From Hyunsoonleella jejuensis (GTDB taxonomy: Bacteria; Bacteroidota; Bacteroidia; Flavobacteriales; Flavobacteriaceae), in the NCBI RefSeq assembly GCF_900111025.1, contig NZ_FOFN01000003.1:248001-312000 (forward strand): 64,000 nt of DNA. The letters run 5' to 3'. Positions 1 through 11,500 of the stretch are shown in pieces (position 1 is the stretch's first letter; every line of letters starts with the position of its first letter). Position numbers and translations under genes: made by a program. The notes below the pieces were generated by a model. The model searched no databases. It was not told the DNA's origin and saw nothing but the letters and a program-made list of their open reading frames with translations.

Positions 1-1
1 A

Positions 2-2272
2 GGTTATGCGTTTACAGCACCAGACAAATTGAATAAAGAAAAGCGTTCAGACGATGTAATAATAAAACTGAGACATGCTTTACAGCCCGTAACGACATTC
101 TTTTGGCCTCGTGAAAAATATTATGATGCCCACCAGCCATTTCAGCGCGAATTGGTTATTTGCAATGATAGTGAAACAAAAGATCAATTTGAGATTCAAT
201 GGAAATGGGAGGGGCAAGAAGCTTCAAAACAGCTTATAGTCATGGCTCCAGGAGAGCAAAGAAAATTAAATATTAAAACTACAGCTCCAAAAACGACTAC
301 AAGTATTATAGCATTAATAAAAAAGAACGAAAAAATTATATCTGCCGATACCATTTCAATGCATCCCATACAACAAAAAATGACTAAGTCAACGCAATCT
401 ATTCGCGTTTTTGATGATGCCGAATTGGTAAATAAACTTTTAGCGGCAGGATATAATGCTTCAGGAGATAATTTAATACCCAAACCTAACGAAAATGTAC
501 TTTGGGTAATCCCTGAGCATGCCAATAATAGAGCACTTGAAGCATTAAAAGACGATATTCTAATCTATTTACAAGAAGGCGGTAATATATTATGTTTAAA
601 ACAAGAGCAAGTGCCCACATGGTTTCCTGTAAAATTTCAGTTTTGGTCGGCAAATCTAGTACATCTGCATTCTTACGCTGCCATGGGTTGGGAAGGGTTA
701 AATAAAGACTTGCGCTATGCTAAATTTGCCACTATTCTAGCTCCAACTCACCCAATTTTTGATGGTATTAATAATACTTCCCTACATATGTGGAATACTT
801 TTGATGGGCGTGTGGCGGACGATGCTTATGTTCGCCCAAGTAGCATAGATAAATATGAGTCTGGTAATTGGAGGCCACTAGCAGCATCAGCAAAAAATAC
901 ACAAATGAGTTTAGCTGAAATTTTTTATGGTAAAGGAACATTAATAGCATGCCAACTTCATGTGATTGAAAATTTAAAAAACCCTCAAGCTAAACGCTTA
1001 TTTGATAATACACTCAGCTACTTAGCAAACAAAGAGGCAAAACAACTTGATGGAGAAGTCGTTATCGAAGGTTCCATTTCTCCTGAAATGATATCTAGAA
1101 TAACAGGTGCTAACAATCAAAACTTGATGGGTCATCAAGACACCAAATACATGTTTGCTTTTGAGGGGGCTAATCAGGAAAATATTAAGAAATGGGCTGA
1201 AAAAGGTGGTACCGTACTAGCATTTTCAACTAAAGTGATAAAGGATTTTAGTGGCATAGAAGTTATTCCTGCTAAGGAAGATGTGAGTTATACAGCCACG
1301 AAAATCAATAATCATCCTTTACTGGAAGGCATTTCTTCAGGGAATTTTAAGTCGACCATAACAGATGGTTATTTTAAAGGCATGCCAAAAAATGCCAAAG
1401 TATTATTGCAAGGTTTTGAAAGTGACATGGGATTATGGCGAATTAAAGAAGCGGGACCTGTAATGATTTCAATACCATATGGAAAAGGTGAAATTATTAT
1501 GTCAACAATAATTATTAATGAAAAATCTAGTAATGCTTCAAAAGAATTTTTAAGACAGCTACTTTCTAATATTAACGTCCCCATAGCTTATAAGGAATTA
1601 AGTCCTGAGGTAACCACTATTAAAAAGACCATACCTATTAAAGTGGATGGAAAGTTAGATGAATGGCTAGATGATATGGAGGACCGTTTTGTTTCCCAGT
1701 ATATACATGCACAACCGGTGTATTTAACTTCTGAACAGCGGTTAGAAGGTCCTACAGCTTATGATTTAAGACTTTCAGGAATTAATTATTTTTTATGGAA
1801 TAAGGAAGCGTTGCATATAGCGGGTGTTATTTTTAGTGAAGAAAAAACGGCTATGTCTGGGATCAGATATGGTGCTGAAAAGACATATACACAACAAATA
1901 CTTTTTAATGATGATGTTATTGATGTTACGTTTGAAAATGAAAAACTATCTGTAAAAGTCAATGGAAAAACCAATGATGCTATTGCATTTGAAAACAGTC
2001 AGCTAGATTCAAAATATATGACCGACGCAACGGCATTACAGTTCAGTTATATAAATGGTGGAGGAGATATTACGACAGTTACAAGATTGGTTGGAGAAAC
2101 TTTTGAGCTAAAAATCCCGTGGGAACAACTCAATAGTAAACCTAATAAAAAGAAGTTAAAAGTTATGTTAAACCTTAGCTCAAAGGGTACAATATTACAA
2201 CTACCTATTACTGGGAATAAAGTAAATAAGGCATCGTGGTTAGATTTTAGGTTAGATTATAATGATAAATAA
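2..2272 (+). CDS. C-terminal part of a multidomain secreted protein (GH2-like sandwich, amidotransferase-like and CBM9-like regions), 5' cut by window
   Basis: The reading frame is open from position 2, so the gene begins outside the window; the TTG at 29 is not a convincing start. The first 110 residues look like a beta-sandwich of the kind found in large GH2-type proteins. Roughly residues 150-350 and 350-520 each resemble an amidotransferase-like or beta-galactosidase-trimerisation-like alpha/beta domain, with phrases such as HPIFDGI and HPLLEGI. The last 200 residues start with VDGKLDEW, a typical opening of CBM9-like sugar-binding domains. No catalytic residues can be assigned because the N-terminal part is missing. 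It lies 96 bp upstream of the first GH106 gene on the same strand and is probably co-transcribed. The best guess is the tail of a GH2-related or agarase-like glycosidase; the exact family is uncertain. Confidence 0.5.
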   Translation, partial: GYAFTAPDKLNKEKRSDDVIIKLRHALQPVTTFFWPREKYYDAHQPFQRELVICNDSETKDQFEIQWKWEGQEASKQLIVMAPGEQRKLNIKTTAPKTTTSIIALIKKNEKIISADTISMHPIQQKMTKSTQSIRVFDDAELVNKLLAAGYNASGDNLIPKPNENVLWVIPEHANNRALEALKDDILIYLQEGGNILCLKQEQVPTWFPVKFQFWSANLVHLHSYAAMGWEGLNKDLRYAKFATILAPTHPIFDGINNTSLHMWNTFDGRVADDAYVRPSSIDKYESGNWRPLAASAKNTQMSLAEIFYGKGTLIACQLHVIENLKNPQAKRLFDNTLSYLANKEAKQLDGEVVIEGSISPEMISRITGANNQNLMGHQDTKYMFAFEGANQENIKKWAEKGGTVLAFSTKVIKDFSGIEVIPAKEDVSYTATKINNHPLLEGISSGNFKSTITDGYFKGMPKNAKVLLQGFESDMGLWRIKEAGPVMISIPYGKGEIIMSTIIINEKSSNASKEFLRQLLSNINVPIAYKELSPEVTTIKKTIPIKVDGKLDEWLDDMEDRFVSQYIHAQPVYLTSEQRLEGPTAYDLRLSGINYFLWNKEALHIAGVIFSEEKTAMSGIRYGAEKTYTQQILFNDDVIDVTFENEKLSVKVNGKTNDAIAFENSQLDSKYMTDATALQFSYINGGGDITTVTRLVGETFELKIPWEQLNSKPNKKKLKVMLNLSSKGTILQLPITGNKVNKASWLDFRLDYNDK

Positions 2273-2368
2273 CATACTTTTTTAAAGTAGATATTAACCA
2301 TATGAAACAAACTATAAGAGTAAGTTTCTCAGAATAGAGTATGATTATTTACAGGTGATTTAAAAGTT

Positions 2369-5251
2369 ATGATTAGAACAAAATATTTTAGTCTTTATAC
2401 AACAAGTATTTATTGTGCATTAATGTTATTTATATCATCATGCCAAATAGCATCAAAGTCTAGTAATTCAGCAAAACAATCTCTTAAAGAAAACTTCAAA
2501 AACCCACCACATGAGGTAAGACCACAAGCATGGTGGTGGTGGCTTCAAACGCCAACCAGTAAAGAAGCCATTACGCGCGATTTGGAAGAAATGAAAGCCA
2601 AAGGCTTATCTGGTTGTATGGTATTAGATGGCGGCGTTGGCCCTTTCGGTCCGCATAAATGGAAAAAGAAAACCATTATTGACACCACGGAAATTAGATA
2701 TGAAATTACAGATGAATATAAAGGCGGAAGCTTGAGACAGCCCAATGATAAAATGGAAATGTGGTCAAAACCATGGCGAGATATGGTGCGTTTTGCATCT
2801 CTTGAAGCAGGAAGATTAGAACTAGACTTTGGCGTTTTTATAGGTCCAGCAGGGTGTGCTGCGCCTTGGGTAACTCCAAATTATGGACAACAAGAGCTGG
2901 TTTGGGGTGAACTATCGGTTGAAGGAGGAAATTTGATTAACCAAGAATTTCCAAAACCTAAACTTCCCGTTCAAACAAAAAGACAACGAGAAAATCAAAC
3001 GGTAAAAGACGCACAAAATGCTTTTTACAACGAGATTGCAATTTTGGCTTTACCTGATAAAAAAACACCCTCGATAAATGAAATCATAAACATAACCGAC
3101 AAGCTTGATGAAAAAGGCCATTTAAACTGGAATGTACCCAAAGGACATTGGCGTATAATTCGTTTCGGTTACCGCCCAACTGGACGTAATTTAGGTGGTG
3201 TTTTTTATATCGACCATTTAAGTAAAGAAGCTTTCGATTTGCATTGGCAAAAAACCGTGGGTACTTTACTAAAAGAAATGAGTCCCGAAGAAAGAAAAGC
3301 TTTTAAATATGTGGAATGCGATAGCTGGGAAGCAGGTGATCCTAATTGGACGAAACATTTTTCAAAAGAATTTAAAAATCGTAGAGGATATGATATTATA
3401 AAATACTTGCCTGCTTTAGTCGGAGTTAATATTGAATCTGACGAAACAACTGAACATTTTTTAAATGATTTTAGACTAACCATTAGCGATTTAATTTCTG
3501 AAAATCATTATGGAAGACAGCAAGAAGTTGCGCACGAACACAAATTAGAATCTTATGCTGAAGCTGCAGGGCCACACCAATACCAAGCCGATTTAAAAAA
3601 ATGTGTAAGCAAATGCGATGTTGCGATGGGAGAGTTTTGGATGCCATCGCCTCACAGAGAAAAACCGAGCGGTCGATTTTTGGTGCGAGAAGCAGCAACG
3701 GCTGCACATACTTATGGCATCAAAAAGGTTTTTGCAGAATCGTTTACGTCTGTTGGCCCGAATTGGGAGGTTGCTCCTTTTCAAATGAAAGCAGCTGCAG
3801 ATCAGGCATTTTGTGATGGTCTTAACTGGATTTGCTTTCATACATTTTCGCATCGTCCTTCGGTTAACGTTATGCCTGGTTTAACACATAGTGCAGGTAC
3901 TCATTTTGACAGAACCAATACGTGGTGGAACCAATCAATGCCTTTTGTTGATTATCTTTCTCGTTGCTCTTATATGCTACAACAGGGTTTGTTTGTTGCC
4001 GATGTGCTGTTTTATAACGGACACGGTTTACGATCAGGTGCTGATGCATTTGAATGGAAAGATGGTATGAAAAATCCACCCGAAAGTTTAGGAGAAGGTT
4101 ACGATTATGATAAGTGCAACGAAGATGTTTTGTTGCATAGACTAGAATTCAAAAAAGACAAACTTGTGTTGCCTGATGGCATGAACTATAGGGTTTTGGT
4201 TATTGACGAAAAAACACCTGTATCGCTAAAAGCATTGAAAAAAATAGTGAACCTTGTAGAGCAAGGTGCAACCGTTGTGGGTAAAATTGAAACCTCAATG
4301 TTGGGTAATACAGACGATTTTAATGAGTACCAAAATTTGATTAAGCGCATTTGGGGTAATATCGAAAAAGGTGAACACCACATTGGTAAAGGCAAATTTG
4401 TTTGGAATAAATCCATCCGAGACGTCTTACAAAGCAAAAACATCCTTCCAGATTTTGAATGTACAGGTTTAAGTGATGCTGGGGTTATCGATTTTATCCA
4501 CCGCAAAACTGAAGATACCGACATCTATTATGTTGCTAGTAAATGGCAACCGGTTGAAAAAGTATCTTGTAGTTTTAGAGTGAGTAACAAACAACCAGAA
4601 CTTTGGAACCCCGTTACAGGCGAGACAAGACATTTAACCAATTTTAAAGTAGAAAACGGACAAACGATTATTCCTATGGAATTTGGCCCCTCTAGTTCTT
4701 ATTTTGTTGTTTTTAAAGAGCCGATATCAATACAGAATTCAGTTTCAAACTGGCCAATATTTAAAATAATTCAGAGAATAGAAGGTTCATGGAATTTGAG
4801 TTTTGATAAAAATTGGGGAGGACCAGAATCCGTAGTTTTTCCAAATTTAATAGATTGGACCAAACACGAAAACTCAGGTATTAAATATTACTCTGGTAGT
4901 GCTACATATCGCAAAACATTCGACATGGTCACTTTAAATGAAAATCAACAACTTTACCTAGATTTAGGAAAAGTACATGAATTAGCTCGGGTTAAATTAA
5001 ATGGTGTTGATTTAGGAATAACTTGGTCAAAACCATACAGAATAAACATAACATCCCATGTAAAGGCAAAAGGCAACACTTTAGAAATTGAAGTAGTAAA
5101 TCTCTGGCCAAATCGATTAATCGGAGATGCTTTTTTACAAGAAGAAGAGCAATTTACTAAAACCAATATCAGAAAGTTTACCAAAGCAACACGGCTTTTG
5201 CCTTCTGGATTAATTGGTCCCGTACAAATCTTAACAACAGAAACTAATTAA
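2369..5251 (+). CDS. GH106 alpha-L-rhamnosidase, lipoprotein (copy 1 of 3)
   Basis: This 960-residue protein has a lipoprotein signal with lipobox FISSC (Cys25), so it should be anchored and face the periplasm. The mature part opens with the GH106 signature NPPHEVRPQAWWWW followed by a TIM-barrel start in which the enzyme 'goes through' a DLEEMKAKG helix. The conserved acidic segment ECDSWEAG (D318, E321) and the FHTFSHRP and TNTWWNQ segments are shared with the next two genes. The C-terminal 120 residues form a GH2-like jelly roll with the LNGVDLG and LWPNRLIGD motifs. GH106 enzymes release terminal alpha-L-rhamnose, here presumably from desulfated algal oligosaccharides. It starts a run of three GH106 genes with gaps of 12-14 bp, which indicates one operon. 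No clear copy of the PUL promoter motif precedes it. Confidence 0.9.
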   Translation: MIRTKYFSLYTTSIYCALMLFISSCQIASKSSNSAKQSLKENFKNPPHEVRPQAWWWWLQTPTSKEAITRDLEEMKAKGLSGCMVLDGGVGPFGPHKWKKKTIIDTTEIRYEITDEYKGGSLRQPNDKMEMWSKPWRDMVRFASLEAGRLELDFGVFIGPAGCAAPWVTPNYGQQELVWGELSVEGGNLINQEFPKPKLPVQTKRQRENQTVKDAQNAFYNEIAILALPDKKTPSINEIINITDKLDEKGHLNWNVPKGHWRIIRFGYRPTGRNLGGVFYIDHLSKEAFDLHWQKTVGTLLKEMSPEERKAFKYVECDSWEAGDPNWTKHFSKEFKNRRGYDIIKYLPALVGVNIESDETTEHFLNDFRLTISDLISENHYGRQQEVAHEHKLESYAEAAGPHQYQADLKKCVSKCDVAMGEFWMPSPHREKPSGRFLVREAATAAHTYGIKKVFAESFTSVGPNWEVAPFQMKAAADQAFCDGLNWICFHTFSHRPSVNVMPGLTHSAGTHFDRTNTWWNQSMPFVDYLSRCSYMLQQGLFVADVLFYNGHGLRSGADAFEWKDGMKNPPESLGEGYDYDKCNEDVLLHRLEFKKDKLVLPDGMNYRVLVIDEKTPVSLKALKKIVNLVEQGATVVGKIETSMLGNTDDFNEYQNLIKRIWGNIEKGEHHIGKGKFVWNKSIRDVLQSKNILPDFECTGLSDAGVIDFIHRKTEDTDIYYVASKWQPVEKVSCSFRVSNKQPELWNPVTGETRHLTNFKVENGQTIIPMEFGPSSSYFVVFKEPISIQNSVSNWPIFKIIQRIEGSWNLSFDKNWGGPESVVFPNLIDWTKHENSGIKYYSGSATYRKTFDMVTLNENQQLYLDLGKVHELARVKLNGVDLGITWSKPYRINITSHVKAKGNTLEIEVVNLWPNRLIGDAFLQEEEQFTKTNIRKFTKATRLLPSGLIGPVQILTTETN

Positions 5252-5263
5252 TTTATCTTGATT

Positions 5264-8200
5264 ATGAAACGATATATTCCAATTCTAATGTTATTTGTAT
5301 TGACAATTTCTTCTTGTAAAAAAGGAGAAGTGGCATCTATAACTCCTGAAGAATATGCCAATTTAAAAGAAGGGTTTGTCAACCCACCTGATTCAACAAA
5401 ACCAGGAATATATTGGTATTTTTTAAGTGGTCATATATCCAAAGAAGGGATAACAAAAGATTTAGAAGCCATGAATGCTGTTGGTATTGGCGAGGTTTTT
5501 ATTGGGGATATATTTTACATGCCTCCCTCAACAAATCCTCATGGATTAAGTTATGATACACCAATGGGGAACACGCCTTCGCTAAGCGATAAATGGTGGG
5601 ATTGTATGCGTCATGCGATAAGTGAGGGTACGAGATTAGGGATGAATATTAGTTTTTTCAACTCACCGGGGTGGAGTCAGTCTGGTGGCCCATGGGTAAA
5701 AGAAGAACAGGCTATGCGCTACTTGACGTATTCTGAAACCGTTGTTTCTGGCGATAAAAGTATTGAGATAGCACTAGAAAAGCCAAAAGAATTCTTTCAG
5801 GACGTATCGGTTTTAGGGTACCCAATTCATCAAAAGCAATCGGCCACACCTAAAATCAAGGCTCTAAACTGTAAAGCTTCAGCATTGAAAAACTTGCTAG
5901 ATCAAAATAAATCCACAGTAACCACTTTCAGTAATAATGGACAAGAACCTTTAATCTTAGAGGTTTCATTTGATAGGCCTATCACAGCAAGAAGTCTAAC
6001 GGTTAGCCCAACAAAAATGCACTTTACATCGCATATTGAAGTGCAAGTCTTTGAAGATGGAAAATTCAAATCCGTAAAGAAAAGGCTTTTTGACCGTGCT
6101 TTTAGTTTGCCTGGACGTGGTCCTATACCCGATGCAGATATGATTATGGCATTGGATCATATTGAAGCCCAAAAATTTAGAATTGTAATGGACAAAGTGC
6201 CTGCTAATTTTGAATTAACAGGAATACATATTTCTGAAGATTATAAAATTGAACATGGGAATGAAAAATGGCTCAATAAAATGGCCAATAAAGGGGTTCC
6301 TGGATGGGATGTGTTTCAATGGAAAATACCGGAATACAGTGAGCAACAAGACGTATTAAACACGGATAAAATTATAAACTTAGCCGAACATTTTGAGGGT
6401 AATGTGCTAAAATGGGATAATGCACCTGCAGGGCAATGGAAAATACTGCGCATAGGAATGACACCTACAGGGCAAACTAACCGACCTGCAACCCCTGATG
6501 CTCGTGGCCTTGAAGTGGATAAATTAAGTAAAAAAGCATTGCGTTCTCACTTTGATGCTTACATGGGGAAAATGATAAAATCCATGACTCCTGAAGAGCG
6601 TAAATCTTTAAAACGTGTTATTGCAGATAGTTACGAAACAGGACCACAAAACTGGACAGATGATATGAAAGAGTCATTTGAAGAAGCCTATGGCTATGAC
6701 CCTATACCTTGGCTGGCAACACTAACAGGAAACATAGTGAATTCAGCAGAAGAATCGGATCGTTTTTTGTGGGATATACGCCGATTAATAGCAGATAAGG
6801 TTGCCGATGAGTATGTGGGTGGATTGAGAGAAATTTGTGAAGAAAATGGTGTGTCTATGTGGCTTGAAAACTATGGGCATTTTGGCTTTCCTTCAGAATT
6901 TTTAAAATATGGTGGTCGTGCAGACGAAATTGGAGGAGAATTCTGGATTCATCGTCAAGGACCCGAATCTAAACTTGCCGCATCTGCGAGTCATATTTAT
7001 GGTAAAAACCGAGTCTATGCAGAGTCTTATACTTCGCGTGAAGTCCCTTTTTCGGTAAGCCCTGTTAGGTTAAAGAAATCAGGAGATTGGAGTTATACAC
7101 AAGGCGTGAATCAAGGTATTCTACATGTATATATTCATCAGCCTTATGAAGATAAATTTCCAGGTATGAATGCATGGTTTGGAACGGAATTTAATAGAAA
7201 CAACACTTGGTTTGCGCAGAGTAAAGAGTGGATTACTTACCAGCGTAGAAACTATTTTCTATTGCAACAAGGTAAGCATGTGGCCGATGTTTGCTTTTTC
7301 ATTGGTGAAGAATCTCCTAAAATGAGAGGATGGGTAGATCAAAATCTATCTGCTGGCTATGAATATGATTTTATTAATGCAGAAATCATTACAGAACAAA
7401 CTAAAGTAGAAAACGGAAGGCTTGTTTTACAAAGTGGTGCCAACTATGGCGCATTGGTATTACCGCCTTGGAATACTATGCGCCCTGAGGTGTTGGGAAA
7501 ACTTAAAGATTTGGTTGAACAAGGTGCAACTTTAATAGGAATGCCCCCCGAAAAGTCTCCAAGCCTACAAAATTATCCTAATTGTGATATTGAGGTAGCA
7601 CAATTGGTCAAGGAATTATGGGGTGACACGCTACCAAATGCTAAAGACTTTTTTCATCATAAATTGGGCAAAGGACATGTGTATGCCAACGGAAATATCA
7701 ATGAGATTTTAAATAAACATGAAGTCTATGAAGATTTGATATTCCCTGATACGCTAAATGTAAAATGGGTACATCGCAAACTAAACGGTGCCGATATTTA
7801 TTTTATAACCAATCAAGGAGATACCCAAGTGACTTTTGATGCTTCGTTTAGAATTGCTGGAAAAAGTCCAGAACTTTGGTCTGCGCTTGATGCTACATCT
7901 CGAAAACTACCTACTTATAGTAATGAAGGAGAGCGTACCATTGTTCCGTTGCAGTTGAATGTAAATGAAAGCTACTTTATTGTTTTTAGAGAGCAAGGTC
8001 ATGGAGTAAAGAAAAATCTTTCTGTAGCACAAAACTTCAAAGTAGAAAAACCTTTGAAACAAATAAGTGGATTATGGGACATTCAATTTAAAAACAAATG
8101 GTTAGAAACCGATTTCATTCTAAAAGAACAACCTTTATTTGATTGGACCACTTCTTCTGATGAAAAGATTAAATATTTCTCTGGAACCGCCACTTATAAA

Positions 8201-8545
8201 ACGTCTTTTGAATTAAATGAGGAGGAAGCAAAAGAATCAATCGGTTTAAATTTTGAAAACATCGGTACCATAGCAACCGTCAAACTCAACGGCAAAGAAC
8301 TTGGAACACTTTGGACAACTCCTTATCGCATTTCAATTAAAAATACTGCTATCTCAGGTACAAACACACTTGAAATTGAAGTTACAAATAATTGGATGAA
8401 CCAAATGTTATGGCAAAATAAAAAACCTCAAGACGAAAGAGATACATGGGTACTAGCAAACACCCTTGAGAAAATGCCAAATAACGGAATTATGTCCTCT
8501 GGGATTTTCGGTAAAGTATGGCTATCAACTAAAAACAATAAATAA
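5264..8545 (+). CDS. GH106 alpha-L-rhamnosidase, lipoprotein (copy 2 of 3)
   Basis: The ATG at 5264 is preferred over the in-frame TTG at 5258, because it gives a compact lipoprotein signal ending in TISSC. The 1094-residue product shares the GH106 framework with its neighbours: the opening FVNPPDSTKPGIYWYF, the acidic segment ADSYETGPQNW (D455, E458), the NTWFAQS segment and the C-terminal jelly roll with LNGKELGTLW. It differs by an insertion of about 150 residues (roughly residues 165-330) that reads like a galactose-binding-type beta-sandwich embedded near the start of the barrel. This extra domain and the changed aromatic run (WYF instead of WWWW) suggest a different linkage or substituent preference from copy 1. 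Twelve bases separate it from the upstream GH106 gene. Confidence 0.88.
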   Translation: MKRYIPILMLFVLTISSCKKGEVASITPEEYANLKEGFVNPPDSTKPGIYWYFLSGHISKEGITKDLEAMNAVGIGEVFIGDIFYMPPSTNPHGLSYDTPMGNTPSLSDKWWDCMRHAISEGTRLGMNISFFNSPGWSQSGGPWVKEEQAMRYLTYSETVVSGDKSIEIALEKPKEFFQDVSVLGYPIHQKQSATPKIKALNCKASALKNLLDQNKSTVTTFSNNGQEPLILEVSFDRPITARSLTVSPTKMHFTSHIEVQVFEDGKFKSVKKRLFDRAFSLPGRGPIPDADMIMALDHIEAQKFRIVMDKVPANFELTGIHISEDYKIEHGNEKWLNKMANKGVPGWDVFQWKIPEYSEQQDVLNTDKIINLAEHFEGNVLKWDNAPAGQWKILRIGMTPTGQTNRPATPDARGLEVDKLSKKALRSHFDAYMGKMIKSMTPEERKSLKRVIADSYETGPQNWTDDMKESFEEAYGYDPIPWLATLTGNIVNSAEESDRFLWDIRRLIADKVADEYVGGLREICEENGVSMWLENYGHFGFPSEFLKYGGRADEIGGEFWIHRQGPESKLAASASHIYGKNRVYAESYTSREVPFSVSPVRLKKSGDWSYTQGVNQGILHVYIHQPYEDKFPGMNAWFGTEFNRNNTWFAQSKEWITYQRRNYFLLQQGKHVADVCFFIGEESPKMRGWVDQNLSAGYEYDFINAEIITEQTKVENGRLVLQSGANYGALVLPPWNTMRPEVLGKLKDLVEQGATLIGMPPEKSPSLQNYPNCDIEVAQLVKELWGDTLPNAKDFFHHKLGKGHVYANGNINEILNKHEVYEDLIFPDTLNVKWVHRKLNGADIYFITNQGDTQVTFDASFRIAGKSPELWSALDATSRKLPTYSNEGERTIVPLQLNVNESYFIVFREQGHGVKKNLSVAQNFKVEKPLKQISGLWDIQFKNKWLETDFILKEQPLFDWTTSSDEKIKYFSGTATYKTSFELNEEEAKESIGLNFENIGTIATVKLNGKELGTLWTTPYRISIKNTAISGTNTLEIEVTNNWMNQMLWQNKKPQDERDTWVLANTLEKMPNNGIMSSGIFGKVWLSTKNNK

Positions 8546-8559
8546 AATAATTTTACAAT

Positions 8560-11500
8560 ATGAATCGTAGTCAAATGCTCAATAACAAAATCATAAGCTT
8601 ATCAGGCAAAACCATTTTTGTGGTGTTAATGCTTAGTTTGTTTGTGTCAACCTTACAGGCTCAAAACTCGTCATTAGAACAAAATTTCCATAATCCACCT
8701 GCATCAGCAAAACCACAAACTATTTGGTTTTGGATCAACGGAAATGTTACAAAAAAGGGTATAACTGCCGATTTAGAAGCCATGAAAAATGTAGGCATTC
8801 AAGGGGCTATTCTTTTTAATGTGAGTTTGGCAAATCCTGAAGGTGTGGCGCCTTATTTAAGTCCAGAGTGGTTAGAACTTTTTAACTATGCTGGATTGGA
8901 AGCACAACGCTTGGAGCTCGACCTGGGTTTTCATAATGGGGCTGGTTGGTCGTCATCTGGAGGGCCTTCAATTACGCCAGAATACGCTATGCAAGAACTG
9001 GTTTATAAAGAAACGATACACCAGGGTGCTACAAAATTTAATGATAAGTTAGAACAACCTGAAACCAAATTGGGATTCTATAAGGACATTGCTATACTAG
9101 CTTTTCCAAAACCCAAGAGTAATGTGCGTATTGATGAATTAGAAATAAAAACCCTTTCTCATAAAGTTCGTAGTCATTTAAACCCTGATGATAAACCTAT
9201 TTCTGATTTGGCAGTAGTTAAAAAACGCGATATTATTGATTTAACATCGAAGTTGAACAATGATGGTTTTTTAGAATGGGATGCACCTGCAGGAGATTGG
9301 GTTATTTTAAGAATTGGACATACACCAACAGGTGAAATGAATCGTTTTCCAAGTGATGGTGGTCGTGGTTTAGAATGTGATAAAATGAATAAACAAGCGG
9401 TTGATGTGTTTTGGGATGGTAGCATAAAGCCCATACTAAAAAAGTTAGACACGCTAATTGGTACTACTGTAAAAAGATGTCATATTGATAGTTATGAAGT
9501 GGGTACTACAAATTGGACTTCCAATTTCGCTGAAGCATTCAAAACACTTCGTTCTTATGATTGTCGTTCATATTTGCCAACATTGGCGGGATATTATGTA
9601 GAAAGTGGCGAAGAAACCGAGCGGTTTCTTTGGGATTTCCGTCGTACCATAGGGGATTTAATTGCTGAAAATTATTACGGGCGTTTTGCTGAACTCAGTC
9701 ATAAAAACAACATGCTACTTTCTATAGAACCATATTGGGGACCTTTTGATAATATGCAAATTGGAGAAACCGCAGATATGGTAATGTCTGAGTTTTGGAG
9801 CGGAAGTCTTGCTTTTTTTGACTCCCCTAAATTTGTGGCTTCTATTGCCAAATTAAATGGAAACCCGATTGCTGAGGCGGAGTCTTTTACAGGAATGGGT
9901 GGTTGGGATCAGCATCCTGGTTTACTCAAAGCTATGGGCGATTTGGCATGGGCGCAAGGGATCAATCGTTTTGTTTTTCATAGTTATGTACATCAACCTT
10001 GGGACGTAGGTCCTGGGTTGACGTTACAGGTTTTTGGCACCGACTTTAACCGTTTAAATACCTGGTGGAATCAAGGTAAGCCATTTTTAGATTATATCAG
10101 TAGAGGTCAGTTTTTATTACAACAAGGGACCTCAGTAGCTGATGTATTGGTGTTTACAGGAGAAGCATCTCCCAATGACGCCCTTTTAATGCCAGAAATA
10201 AAAGCCTTAGGATATGATTATGACGTAATAGGGTCAAACAAAATAAATTCATTAACGGTAAAGGATGGTTTAGTGTGTACATCAGTTGGTGAAAAGTATC
10301 AAGCATTGGTGTTACCTTCAAACGAATGGATGACACCAGAAACGCTTGCTAAAATTCAAGAACTGGCTGAAAATGGAGCTTTAGTTATTGGCTCAAAACC
10401 TAACAAATCTCCAAGTCTTAAAAAGTATTCTGAATTTGATGAAAGCGTCGAGCAAATGGCAGATAGATTATGGGATAAAGGACTCATAAAAATGCATTCA
10501 ATTGTTGATGTATTGAAGAATGGAACTTTGCCTCCTGACTTTTCAATTGAAGGAGGACGTCATGAATCGGTAGATTTTATTCACAGAAAAACAGAAGATA
10601 CAGACATTTATTTTGTAGTAAACTCCAAGAAAGAACGTCGAGAGTTAGCCTGTCGTTTTCGAGTAGCAGGAAAACAACCAGAGCTTTGGAATGCAGAAAC
10701 CGGAGAAATAACTAAGGCCACCATATGGCAGGAAAATGATGATGGTACTACAACAGTGTCAATTTCGTTTGATCCAGAAGGTTCTGTATTTGTCGTTTTT
10801 AGAAATCCGATTATTTCAAATCAACATATTGTAAATGCTGAAATGAAAATGAAAAAACCATTTATAACGCCTCTTTCAAACTTGAAAATTATTAAAGCAG
10901 AATATGGCACATTTTTACCGGATGGTTTGGTTGATGTAACAGAAGTAGTTGCAAACAGGATTCAAAATAATGGATTAAATATACACGCGACAAGAGAACT
11001 TTCTAAAGGTGATCCAGCGCCTGGGTACAAAAAGGAATTACGCATTCAATATAAAATAGGAGCAGCGGTTTTCGAAAAAAACGCCATGGAAAAAGAATGG
11101 TTAGAAATTGACGCTCCTGGAAGCGGTAAACTAGAAATCTTGAATGCTGTCTTTGGTAAATTTGCAAGAGGTGTTGATGGCATCCCACCAAACAAACCAG
11201 TTTTTGATGTAACGGAAAAAGTAAAATCAATGGTGGCTTCAGGAGTCTATGAAATACCAGTAAATGATAGTTTCCTTGAAGGAAAAGAGATCAAGACAAA
11301 GAAAGCCTTACGCACAGTTTATGTTACCAATAATGAGGAGAAAATTGTTACGGTTTCCAATGGTGGTATATTAAAATTGACCCAAACTACATCAGAACCA
11401 AAATTAGTATTTGAAGATGATAAAGTGAATTTGGTTACGCCCTTTGCTGGTGAAATGATCTATGAATCTTCAAACGGAAAAACCAAAACGTTAAAAGTAA

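Noticed and set aside
2273-2368. TTACAGGTGA before GH106 copy 1 as a further motif copy
   Set aside because: It lies only about 10 bp from the start codon and leaves no room for a -7 box; the match is probably chance.
3593-3853. Open frame of 86 codons on the minus strand within GH106 copy 1
   Set aside because: It lies fully inside a well-supported gene, has no signal or domain features and overlaps other antisense frames in the same place; it is a shadow of coding bias.
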